Shown: positions 45,289-55,750 of the stretch, piece after piece
Layout: every line of letters starts with the position of its first letter
Numbering within the stretch: the first letter of the stretch is position 1
DNA from: Paraphysomonas bandaiensis
Taxonomy: Eukaryota; Chrysophyceae
Assembly: GCA_965644295.1 (NCBI GenBank)
Contig: CBFFRP010000231.1
Span: 62,001-126,000, forward strand
Length of the DNA stretch: 64,000 bases
Direction of reading: 5' to 3'
Position numbers and translations under genes: made by a program
The notes under the pieces: model-generated
What the model was told of the DNA's origin: nothing
The model's input: the letters and a program-made list of their open reading frames with translations, nothing else
Database searches by the model: none

Positions 45289-48200
45289 TCATATACTTTG
45301 CAGTCGCTGGTGTAGAACTTCACTCACTAATTCAAGGGTTTTCGCATGTGTAATGTGGCTGTCTTCTACCATCGAGCGCAGAGTATCGTCAAGTGCATAT
45401 TTTCTACATATAATAATTACAGGGAAGGAAATAGATACAGAATGCTTACAGGTAATAGTCATCGATTTCCTTCCAGCAGCTGTGATTCATCAGCGCTATT
45501 GCAACCTTTAAGTACCTGTATACATATCTGTTTAGAATGCATAGCATCATAACATACGGGCTTACATTTGTCTAAGAAGCTCATTGTGCGATGGAACATC
45601 GGACTTGCTACCTTCCACAGGGCCGTCCAAACTGTCCACAACTGATACACGAGTAACCGCATGTGAAACATATGCTGAGTCTTCGCTGCTATCACTCTGA
45701 CTATCCGACTGACCGTCCGGCAGATTAGATATCTCGCGAATTATCATTTCCACGAGAACCTGAGGTAGTACACAAACTATTTTGAGCCTATCCAAAGTCT
45801 ACAGTGTGGTACAGACCTTAATATCGTTCACATAAAAGAATCCTTCATATCCAGGGGCGGAGATAAGATCACAGCACAGCTTAAGGCAAGGTAGGGCTTC
45901 TGGCACATCATGTTCAGGATATCCAATATCATTTAGAAGATGCATCAGTCCTTCAGATACATTAATATTGCTGGAGTCATCTTCAAACTGAAGGCTGGCA
46001 CACAACTCAGCGACCTGATTAAAAACAGTGAAAACTAAAGCGGCTGTTGGGTACTAAAGCTTCTACCTCAGTAGACCCTGCATTTATTTGCGCTGGTAAA
46101 TGCCAGTTCACAGCAGCCACTGTCTTGATGCAGAGTAAGTAGGAGTCCTCTTTCATATGATCGCTAGAGAAAAGTAGCTCCGCAAGCATGGAGAGGAATT
46201 TGTCAGTGGTTGGGTGGGCTGTGCACTGAGGCTGTGTGCCACTACTATCTACGTTCTGTACCTGCGCCCGTCGTGCTCGAAATTCATCCCCCAATAGTCT
46301 AGTGGGCACACGAAACATCTGGAATAGCATCAGTAGCCAAATCGCAACAGTTGTTGCGGAATCAGTGCTACCCTCCATGTAGCAGCTCCCTCTTTCTTCG
46401 TTCTCCACAGCATCGTACTCCTCCATATGCTCCATATTAAAGTCTTTGATATCACGCTCATCAAACCCTGCATAAGGAACATTCGGTCTGGCATCTGGAG
46501 GCATCGCGACGAGGGTTTTAATTCGACCCACGGCAGAGCCCATCACTGCGACCATATGATCTGCAGAGTTAGATAGTTGGCAATAATCACGCCACAACTT
46601 TGGATGAGCCATGGTACCGTAAGCCAGGCAGCGAGCAGCGCCATCTCTCAACAAAGGATGAACCCTAGTGAAATAAAGTTAGTTTATATTACGAACCTAT
46701 AAGCGGAACAGGTGGTACAACACAGAACAGCATAGTGGAAAACTACAGCAGAGAAAAAGGACTCACGATTCGTGCATAAAAAGAAGAAGGTAGGACATGA
46801 GGATACCATCCTGGGCGTGAAAAGCAATGGTCCATTCCTCCTCAGTCCCAGCAGTCTCAAGACAAAACTGAAGCACCTGAGCAACAGTCAACACTCTAAT
46901 ACAATCAGTATTATAATTCCCTTACCTCAAGTTTTCTGCAGCTCACGCGATTCCAAACCCCTGAGAGCAAGAGACGCTTCTCACGTTTCGTTGGAGGATC
47001 AAATAACATAATCCTATTGAGCTCACTCAGCAGCTCTTCACCTTCATCAAGTTGAAAGCCGATAATCTCCAAGTCTAACTCTGTGTCTACATCATCCGCT
47101 TCTGACCACTCATCAGTTGGGCTGTCGTTATCTTCTACATTTCTCGGTTGCATAGTACTGCAGCCATACCCAGATGCATCAGTATAGTCGGTACCTTCCT
47201 CAACACTAGATGCCTCCGGCTCATATACAGGTTCTATATTCTGAGGCTGTGCTGAACTATAACCATACCCAGATGCATCAGTATAGTCAGTACCTTCCTC
47301 AACACTAGATGCCTCCGGCTCATATACAGGTTCTATATTCTGAGGCTGTGCTGAACTATAACCATACCCAGATGCATCAGTATAGTCGGTACCTTCCTCA
47401 ACACTAGATGCCTCCGGCTCATATACAGGTTCTATATTCTGAGGCTGTGCTGAACTATAACCATACCCAGATGCATCAGTATAGTCGGTACCTTCCTCAA
47501 CACTAGATGCCTCCGGCTCATATACAGGTTCTATATTCTGAGGCTGTGCTGTACTATAACCATACCCAGATGCATCAGTATAGTCAGTACCTTCCTCAAC
47601 ACTAGATGCCTCCGGCTCATATACAGGTTCTATATTCTGAGGCTGTGCTGTACTATAACCATACCCAGATGCATCAGTATAGTCAGTACCTTCCTCAACA
47701 CTAGATACCTCCGGCTCATATACAGGTTCTATATTCTGAGGCTGTGCTGTACTATAACCATACCCAGATGCATCAGTATAGTCGGTACCTTCCTCAACAC
47801 TAGATACCTCCGGTACATATACAGGTTCTATATTCTGAGGCTGTGCTGAACTATAACCATACCCAGATGCATCAGTATAGTCGGTACCTTCCTCAACACT
47901 AGATGCCTCCGGCTCATATACAGGTTCTATATTCTGAGGCTGTGCTGAACTATAACCATACCCAGATGCATCAGTATAGTCGGTACCTTCCTCAACACTA
48001 GATACCTCCGGCTCATATACATGTTCTATATTCTGAGGCTGTGCTGAACTATAACCATACCCAGATGCATCAGTATAGTCGGTACCTTCCTCAACACTAG
48101 ATACCTCCGGCTCATATACATGTTCTATATTCTGAGGCTGTGCTGTACTATAACCATACCCAGATGCATCAGTATAGTGGACACCTTCTTCATTCTGATA

Positions 48201-48473
48201 TTTCTGAATATTACTAACATCAGTGGTAGCCAATAAAGAGTTCGTTTGATAACTCTCAGTCACACATTCACCACCATTATAGTCACCATCATCATCATCA
48301 GCAGCAGTTGTAGTAATAGTATGATTATATATAGTATCATCTACTGTATCAGTATCTGATATATACTCGTCTGGTCTCTCCCACTGAGACACTCCCTGCT
48401 CCTCATCATAGAAATACTCATCACCATAATCTGTATAGTGTTTACTCCATGATGATTGACGTGGACGGCTCAT
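45289..48473 (-). CDS. SPIN90/Ldb17-like actin regulator with N-terminal WW domain and 33-residue repeats
   Basis: Seven exons on the minus strand (48473-46926, 46876-46767, 46664-46067, 46014-45817, 45759-45566, 45515-45450, 45403-45289) give 942 residues with consistent phases. Residues about 9-37 form a WW-like domain (WSKHYTDYGDEYFYDEEQG, QWERPDEY). Residues about 95-455 are eleven tandem repeats of 33 residues with YTDASGYGY and EPVYEPE cores. The C-terminal half matches the leucine-rich domain of SPIN90/Ldb17/Dip1: an HPLLRDGAARCLAYG helix, LLNDIGYPEHDVPEALPCLK, GFFYVNDIK joined to VLVEMIIREISNL, and MYLKVAIALMNHSCW. In yeasts and animals that domain activates Arp2/3 to seed unbranched actin filaments in endocytosis. 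WW domains bind Pro-rich motifs, so the front part may recruit partners. Confidence 0.85.
47130..48191 (-). repeat. Eleven-copy 99-bp coding minisatellite
   Basis: Each unit encodes 33 residues, in frame within the SPIN90-like gene. Units are nearly identical in DNA: most differ at only a few sites (GAA/GTA in one codon, GCC/ACC in another, CAT/CCT in a third). The last unit is diverged and partial. High DNA identity points to recent unequal exchange or slippage. Confidence 0.95.
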
Positions 48474-49772
48474 TCTAATAATTTAATATGAATGATATGA
48501 GAGATATACGTGTATGTGTCTGATAATACTGTAAGGACAGTATGGTGTCAGTGTTGCACGGTTTAATAGAGGGGTGTAGTAGAATTGAAGATCTGTTTGG
48601 TTCTATCAGTTGAAAATATACTGAGATGGAGTGTGTATGATAATAATATGGAGCTAATGGAGTCTATGTATGTATGATATGAGGGGGGGGGTATGTATGT
48701 ATGTATGTATGTATGTATGTATGCATGAAGTAGCTAACACTTTTTGTTCGTCATATACACAGTACTGCTGTACATACATACATGTACCGTATATAGATAT
48801 CTACCCCACCGGCGGCCTGTATATCACTATAGGCAGACAGATATCCACATAGGTACACAGTCATATAGCCCACTGCGGAATGTATTGTATAGAATGTACC
48901 GTATATATATAGTACTGCATTATACAGAGTATATACTGTTTGTATATATGGTACATTATACCTCATCATCAGCAGATCTATCGAAGGAGAATCATTCATA
49001 CCTACGGCGGGAATACATGTAACTGTATTGTACGCAGATCTAGTGTACATATCTAGATATAAGATCTCACGTAACAGTTCGGGCAGCATTGGTCCAAATC
49101 GTTGCTGATTGCATCTGAAATGGTTAAGCTAGTAGATCTATAGCTCCCTATATTAATTTGTGCTTTATTGTTATGGTGATATTATATTATTTCACTCCGG
49201 CTTAGATATGTTAATAGCAGGTCCACATAAGCCTAAAGCGATAGCAAGAGGAGAGGGAGTCATGGTAGCTAATGGAAGACCACTAGAATCAACAGCTCCT
49301 ACTTCGATGTTTACTTTTACAATATTCATTTAGTTGACATGCCCTAATATCTGAGAGAGCGGTCAATAATAGTTTGATAGCACACCACCACGAAGGAGGC
49401 CGGCTGAACCTGGTAAACGAATACCACCACCAGTCCTCGTTTCGGCATCAATAAGTAACTTTATATCTCAACGTTAATTTTAAATTAGTTATGCATATTT
49501 ATTTATTGTATATCTTTCCTTCAGCGTGAAATACATTGCAGGTGGTTCCATATTATACCATGTACTATGTAGTAACCATAATAACAAGGAATAAAATAAG
49601 GGGCAGCGTCAATAATTTTCAACAAATATGAAATGAGCACCGTACACAACTTGGGCTAATGAATTGGTCTAATTTAACACAATTTTACATGATTGCTTGT
49701 TTCATGAGTAATAACATATTGTGGTGTTCGATGGGTGTGAAAATGAGGTAGAGGTCATGTAAACATACATTA
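48474..49772. promoter_or_regulatory. 5' flank of the SPIN90-like gene and intergenic region
   Basis: The promoter side holds a GTAT run (48692-48723), TACTGCTGTA at 48763-48772 followed by TACATACATACATG, and ATACTGTA/TATATA words. Farther on, two minus-strand segments read like protein: 49205-49333 (MNIVKVNIEVGAVDSSGLPL and on to a stop) and around 49375-49470 (a Gly-rich GGGIRLPGSAGLLRGG). They could not be joined into a gene and are perhaps remnants. Confidence 0.35.
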
Positions 49773-51401
49773 TTATACATTACTAAATAAGCAATTGCTT
49801 AACGCAATATGTCTTTCGTATGCCGATCGATACGCATTTTTGGTTACTTCATCAGATGATGGCGAAGAAATACTACTTATGACGTCTATATTTTCAGTTA
49901 GGTGCACCGAAACACTGCCAACAGGTACTGAAGACGCTACAGCAGCAGCTTGAGCAGCTGCCCCAATAGCAGCAGCATGTCCCACTATTGTTGATGCAGG
50001 CGTATGTACTGGTAGCTGAAATACATCTGCAACTATTTGTTTCCACAGCGAGTTATTAGCCCCTCCTCCTACAACCACAATACATCCGGCGGAAACGCAA
50101 TCCGGGTTCAGATGAAGCATACGTTGGTAGCCTCTCATCAAGGCACAAGTAACGCCCTCTAGTGATGCTCTATACACAAGTCCATGTCGCTCTAGATACC
50201 CGTGACGTATTCCTATGATTGCCCCTGATGCACTTGGCCAATCCGGAGTTCGTTCGCCTCCCGGTGAAAAGTACGGAAGTATTGTGAGACCTTCACAACC
50301 AGGAGGTTCGTACGTCGCAATAGAAGTCATTTTTTCTACAGATATTTCCTTAGACAGTGCTTCAAGAATATCCTGTGGTACCATTGCACAGTTCTGCACA
50401 CACACTAACGGCAGCCAGCAGCCAGTGGCATCCGCAAACGGTGCAACAACTCCAGTTGGATCCACCACTGGGTCATTTGTTTTCATCATAACAGTGCCAC
50501 TAGTACCTAATGACAACAAGAGTGGTAAGGAAGGAGAAGTAGTAGTAGCTTGGAGAAGAGAAGACACCCCTAACATTGTCATAGCATTATCTCCGCTTCC
50601 TGGAGCGATCAGGATTTCGTCCCAACTCGCGACACCTTCAGATGACGGTCCGAAGATTTCCTCCGCTACTTTAGGATCTACTTTTCCCAATGCACAATGA
50701 GCATCACTCAAGTGAGTAGGAAATTTGAAATGAAGGTCGGGATGAATGAAATCTAGTACATTTCGATCTAATTGTCTGGAAGATGTGTCGAATGCTCCTG
50801 TCCCACTCGCATCACCACACTCCATAGCCCACACTGAGCCGCCAGAGAGATAAAAGTTTATGTAATCGTGAGGAAGCATTACCTTTGCCGTGCGATGATA
50901 ATTGTCAGGCTCGTTCTCGAGTAGCCATAGCAATTTCGGTGACGTATATCCGGGAGGAACATGTCGACCTGTTGTGACAAAAGTTCAACATCGTTAACTG
51001 TACAAAACAGACATACCTCCAAAGGAGCTAATTCGCTTAGCCTGATCAGATGATCTTGTATCACACCACAGCATACATGGTCGAATGATCTGTCCATCTG
51101 AATCAACTGTGACGAGACCATGCTGCTGTCCAGACACACCAACGGCTCGAATTCGCCCTACTAACTCCAAATCATCACCCACTGCATTCTTCACTGATTC
51201 TTTCAGTGCATTTATCCATACACAAGGGTCTTGTTCAGCATATCCCTCTATTCCACCACTCTCAATCTTCATAGAGCTACTATGACCATATCGCACTACT
51301 GTAACTCCTGTTGAGTCATCTAGCTCACATATTGCACACTTTACACTCTGTGTACCAATATCAAACCCTATGTATAATGGTGAGCGTTGAGTACTCATCA
51401 T
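49773..51401 (-). CDS. Xylulokinase (FGGY carbohydrate kinase)
   Basis: Two exons on the minus strand (51401-51017 and 50968-49773) with a 48-nt intron; 526 residues, normal for xylulokinase. It phosphorylates D-xylulose to xylulose 5-phosphate, feeding the pentose phosphate pathway. Landmarks are YIGFDIGTQSVK at the N terminus, AVGVSGQQHGLV, CMLWCDTRS, then HDYINFYLSG and CGDASGTGAFD with the catalytic Asp, APGSGDNAMTMLG, LSLGTSGTV and VVVGGGANNSLWKQIVADV in the nucleotide half. GHAAAIGAAAQA fits the C-terminal end of the family. Either of two adjacent Mets (51401 or 51398) could be the start. The divergent ABCG gene begins about 360 bp away. The GH43 enzyme upstream in the window could release pentoses, but no linkage is implied. 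Confidence 0.92.
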
Positions 51402-51641
51402 AGTGCAAACAGCAGGCAATAATGAGTGCAATATCTGTAGATCAAGAGCTATATGTATACTTAACAGATTATATGTGCATATATATGATGATGCACATGG
51501 ACTGCATACTGCTGTCTCATACATTTACCATATAGAGTAGACATTGCAATATACTGAAAACATGTGACTGTAGAAGATACGAATCTTATTAGGATATGGT
51601 TGTGTATGTACTGCTGTATATTCTGTATGCAGAGAGGATAC

Positions 51642-51682
51642 ATACATGCATACATGCATACATGCATACATACATACATGCA
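51642..51682. repeat. Short ACAT/GCAT array in divergent promoter
   Basis: Units TACATACATGCATACATGCA between the xylulokinase and ABCG starts. The word TACTGCTGTA occurs 30 bp upstream (51609-51618), with a nine-of-ten match at 51507-51516. Confidence 0.7.
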
Positions 51683-51762
51683 TGTACTCATGTACTCGTA
51701 TCTATCTATATATAAGCAATCACAGTGATATCTTTAGCATTCCATACAATTCAATCACTTTA

Positions 51763-54700
51763 ATGTCTATTCTTTCATATCTTCTTATCTCTACATCTCT
51801 TTGGTTTACATCAGGTGTGACAGTAGTGTGTCCAGGCGCTAGTTCATCATCATGTAAATGCCAACAAACGGATGGCAATCTAACGTGTCCGACTGGATTT
51901 TACTGTCCCGGATACAGTCCCAGTCAAATACAAGATAATATAGAGGCTATTACAGCAGCAAATTGTACTGTCAGATCATCTGATGGAGAACTGCAGTGTC
52001 CATGCACGCCAGGTACACATATACGCATACGCACACACATATATATACACTCATGTATATGCAGAGCATGTATATATAAATATCCTCAATCATATGTCCT
52101 CACATGCTCTATGAAAGGGTTTTACTGTCCAGAGAACACTCTCACTCCATCGTATTGCTGTAAAGGGGTAAGTTATTTTGTATTTATTTATTTTTAAAGT
52201 AATAGTGTTCATTATGAAGCACTTCTGTGAAACCCCATCAGTGATAGAGGAATGCAAAGAAGGATACTTCTGTAAAACTGGATATGTGGAGGGCCTGAAG
52301 TGCGACAGTAAAGCGAGTTGCCCGGCTGGGTCGGAGGACTCAAATAGGAGCGGTGCTCTTATCGGTATATTAATCATAGCTATTATCCTCTACATTGCCT
52401 TCTTGGTCAAATACTACATTGAGTCGAAAGTGAAGGAGGCCAAAAATTTGATGCTTATACACGCCAAAGAGGGAGAAACAGAAAACAATAGTGAAGTGGC
52501 AGTTGTAGAGGAATTGTCTCCTGCAGCAGTTGATCGCATGAGCCTCGTGGAGGGTGCTCGTCCGCTTGTTCGACAACGATCGCGCCGCTCCAAGGAATCA
52601 GAAAGTTCACCGACGAAACATGAATCAGCTCACACTTCACCGAGTCAAATGTCCATGTCATCCACCGAAGATGCAACAGAGGGGAGAGGAAGAAGTAGTG
52701 ACCAGGATATGACATATCTAATAGAATTCAACGACGTGGGCCTCATACTTCCTTCTGGAGTTCAAATCATGAAGGGTGTGACTGGACAATTCAAGCCCAA
52801 GAGACTTTGTGCTATAATGGGGCCGTCTGGGGCAGGGTATGATTTTATTAATTGGTTTGTTTTGTCTTGGTAATAGGTTTATAATAGCAAGACAACCATA
52901 ATTAATCTCGTTACCGGAAAGGCGGCCAAAACTGAGGGCATCATAAAGGTAAATGGAGAGGAAGTTGATGACTTGTCCAGGTCAGTTATGAGTTATTCTG
53001 TATTCATCTGCTTTCACCTGACGGGACAAATACGCATTAATGCAGATGGAAAAAGTTAGTTGGTTTTGTGCCTCAAGAAGATGTCATGATCAGACAGCTA
53101 ACTGTAAGAGACAACATAGAGTTTTCTGCGTCTTACAGACTTCCAATCGAAATGAGCAAGAGTGAAAGAGATGCAGTAGTCAACGACACTCTTCTGTCCC
53201 TGGGTATTGATCACGTCCAGCACTCTGTAATTGGTATGGGTGCTTCATGTTCTAATATCTACTTCACGTATTCCGTTTACTAGGTGACGAGCGAGAGAGA
53301 GGTATATCTGGTGGGCAAAGAAAAAGGTGCAACTCGTATTCTTGTAAATATGATTTTCTCATATTATGCTAGGGTTAATATTGGTATCGAGCTTGTCGCA
53401 CTTCCTCGTGTACTCTTCTTGGTAAGTTCGTATTTTACTCGTGTACTTCGATGTCAATATCCATGAACTTACGTATAGACTGTATATTGTGGTTTTAGGA
53501 CGAGCCCACCAGTGGTTTGGATTCTACTTCATCAGCTGTTCTTGCAAGACAACTGAAAGATATTGCCAATAAATCTGGTGTTACAATAGCTTCTGTTATT
53601 CATCAGCCATCCATCCAGGCTTTTCTAGAATTTGACGACTTGCTGCTGCTAGGCAAAGGTGGACAGGTGGTCTACCATGGCCCTATTAACGAGGCATCGG
53701 CATATTTCGAGGCGATAGGATTTACCCCTCAAGGATTAATAAACCCCGCGGACTTCTACTTGGATATTGCTAACGGGGCGGTAGATAGAGAGGGTGATCC
53801 GGACTTCACACCACCTGATTTGTTCAGATTTTGGGACAACAAGGTATACACATATTATGAAATTACCTTTTTAAAGGTTGTGTGATGGTGCAGATACATG
53901 GCCGCCCTCTAGATCAAAAGGAAGATCTTCCTGTTTCCGATGGTGGAGAGGAAAAGAACTCTGGTGGCTTGAATGACGTACTATTAAAGGATGCCGAGGG
54001 AGGGGAGCAGGTGTGTGTACGTGTAATTTTCCTATATTCTTGAAGTAGACCTATAGCGCACTCGGGCCCGCACGACCACTGTGGTAGGAGGGCGAGCAAG
54101 CAGTGTAGCAGCTCATTCTCCACAGCATGCGGAAAAAGTGCACGCAGAACTCAATCCATTTCGCAGTGCTGCTACATTTTGTATTTTCTTACAGTCTATT
54201 GTTCTATTTTTTTGGGGTATCATAGCCAGCTTTTTAGATGACATAAAAGGTGTGCTGATTCAAGCGTTCAAAGATATAACAAGAACAGATAGTATCAGAA
54301 ATACACCTGGATTTCTGGGACAATTGTACGTCTGCATCATCCGGGCTTTTAAACAGAAGTATCGCCGTTTTGGTGCTTTTTTGAGTCAGATGTTGATTCA
54401 CTTGGGGGTTGCTCTGGTGGTATCGTCTGTTTCCACTGATCTTCAGTATGTGGGCCCTCTTCCAGATGTTGTGTGTGGCACTGTGACGAGAGATTTGCAT
54501 GACTCCTGTACATCGCCATTGGTTGATAGTTATCAAGGAACGGCAAATTTTCTGGTGTTTGGAACTATATTTGCCGCAATATCCATCTCGACAGGAACGT
54601 TCAGTAACGAACAAGTAAACTACTGGCGTGAAACAGCAGCTGGGCTCAAGACAATCCCATATTTTATAGCTAAGTGGCTTGTCGAGGTTCCTAATATTGT

Positions 54701-55205
54701 TTTGGCTGCTGTTTTCTTTTGGCTGGCATTTCAAATTCGATTTCCAAATACAGGCACTTCCGGTGACTTGTACGAACTATTCTTCGCTATGTACTGGTGG
54801 GCTTGGTCACTCGGATTCTTTTTGTCCTCAATTGCTTCGCCGAAGAATGTGTTTTTAACTGGAGTATTATTTGCGTTACTATATGCTGTGGGGTTTTCTG
54901 GTGCTAATCCTACTATTAATGAGATTCGAGATCTGCCAGACAGCATTCGCTGGTTGTGGCGTATATCTGGAACCCGGTGGGCCTTAGAAGCCTTTTATGT
55001 ATCTCAAGTCAAGTACTATGAAACTGTTCCCACTGGCCCCCTCGATGGTGAAGATTACATGAATGTTGATGCTGGACTTGACCAAATTGGTTATAATATC
55101 GACAATTTTAATTATGATATTGCAGCTCTGATGTGGAATGGGTTCGGCTATGGAATCACTGCAATGGTTATAATGATGTTTACAAATCGAGATAAGAAAA
55201 AGTAA
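51763..55205 (+). CDS. ABCG half-transporter with Cys-rich N-terminal ectodomain
   Basis: Ten exons are predicted: 51763-52012, 52118-52167, 52220-52836, 52888-52980, 53046-53233, 53284-53326, 53373-53421, 53499-53843, 53894-54010 and 54057-55205. All phases agree and give 966 residues. A signal peptide leads into a Cys-rich ectodomain (CPTGFYCPGY, GFYCPENT, HFCETPS, EGYFCKTGY), then one TM helix (ALIGILIIAIILYIAFLV). The ATPase has GPSGAGKTT split by an intron, GFVPQED, ERGISGGQRKR, VLFLDEPTSGLDS and SVIHQPS. Six TM helices follow. The order is that of the ABCG24/28-like group of plants and protists, presumed lipid or small-molecule exporters at the plasma membrane. All catalytic motifs are intact. 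Confidence 0.92.
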
Positions 55206-55750
55206 ATGATCATAACTGATTGCAATGCGTCATGAATGTATGAGTGTACTGTTGATGACTTCTATGTTCTGATGACGAAATGAATGAGTTGCATTAATTT
55301 AAAATGAAAATTCAAGTCGATGTTCGAGATATAGTTTTTTTGCCATCTCTGAATAAAATAACAGTTCATTTAAATCACAGCAACAAAACTACTATAGTAC
55401 AATAGTAAAGAATAAGCAATGTACAGCTATAGTTTTTACATTTTCAACATTCTTGCTGAAAGTGGAGATAGATATTTTCACTGATATGAGGCAACATTGT
55501 TTAGTGATCATTAACCGTCGACGGTTGACCTTGATATACTTTGAATGCCCAGGTAATTGATTTATGTGCCAAACGTGATTTATATCAGTGTAAACACCTC
55601 CTAGTTTCAACGAGTATATTTCGAAATCAATGCAAATCATCAAATCATCTTGCGAAGCAACATATACCTAGCAACTATCTCATGATTATTTACGCGCCCT
55701 TATATTGTAATATAAGCTATCGAAAATATATGTGTACTAACTAACACTTA
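55206..55750. other. Intergenic between convergent genes
   Basis: About 545 bp with no gene recognised. Confidence 0.45.

Noticed and set aside
47130-48191. CRISPR-like array of regular repeats
   Set aside because: The units are contiguous 99-bp coding repeats without spacers, in a eukaryotic gene.
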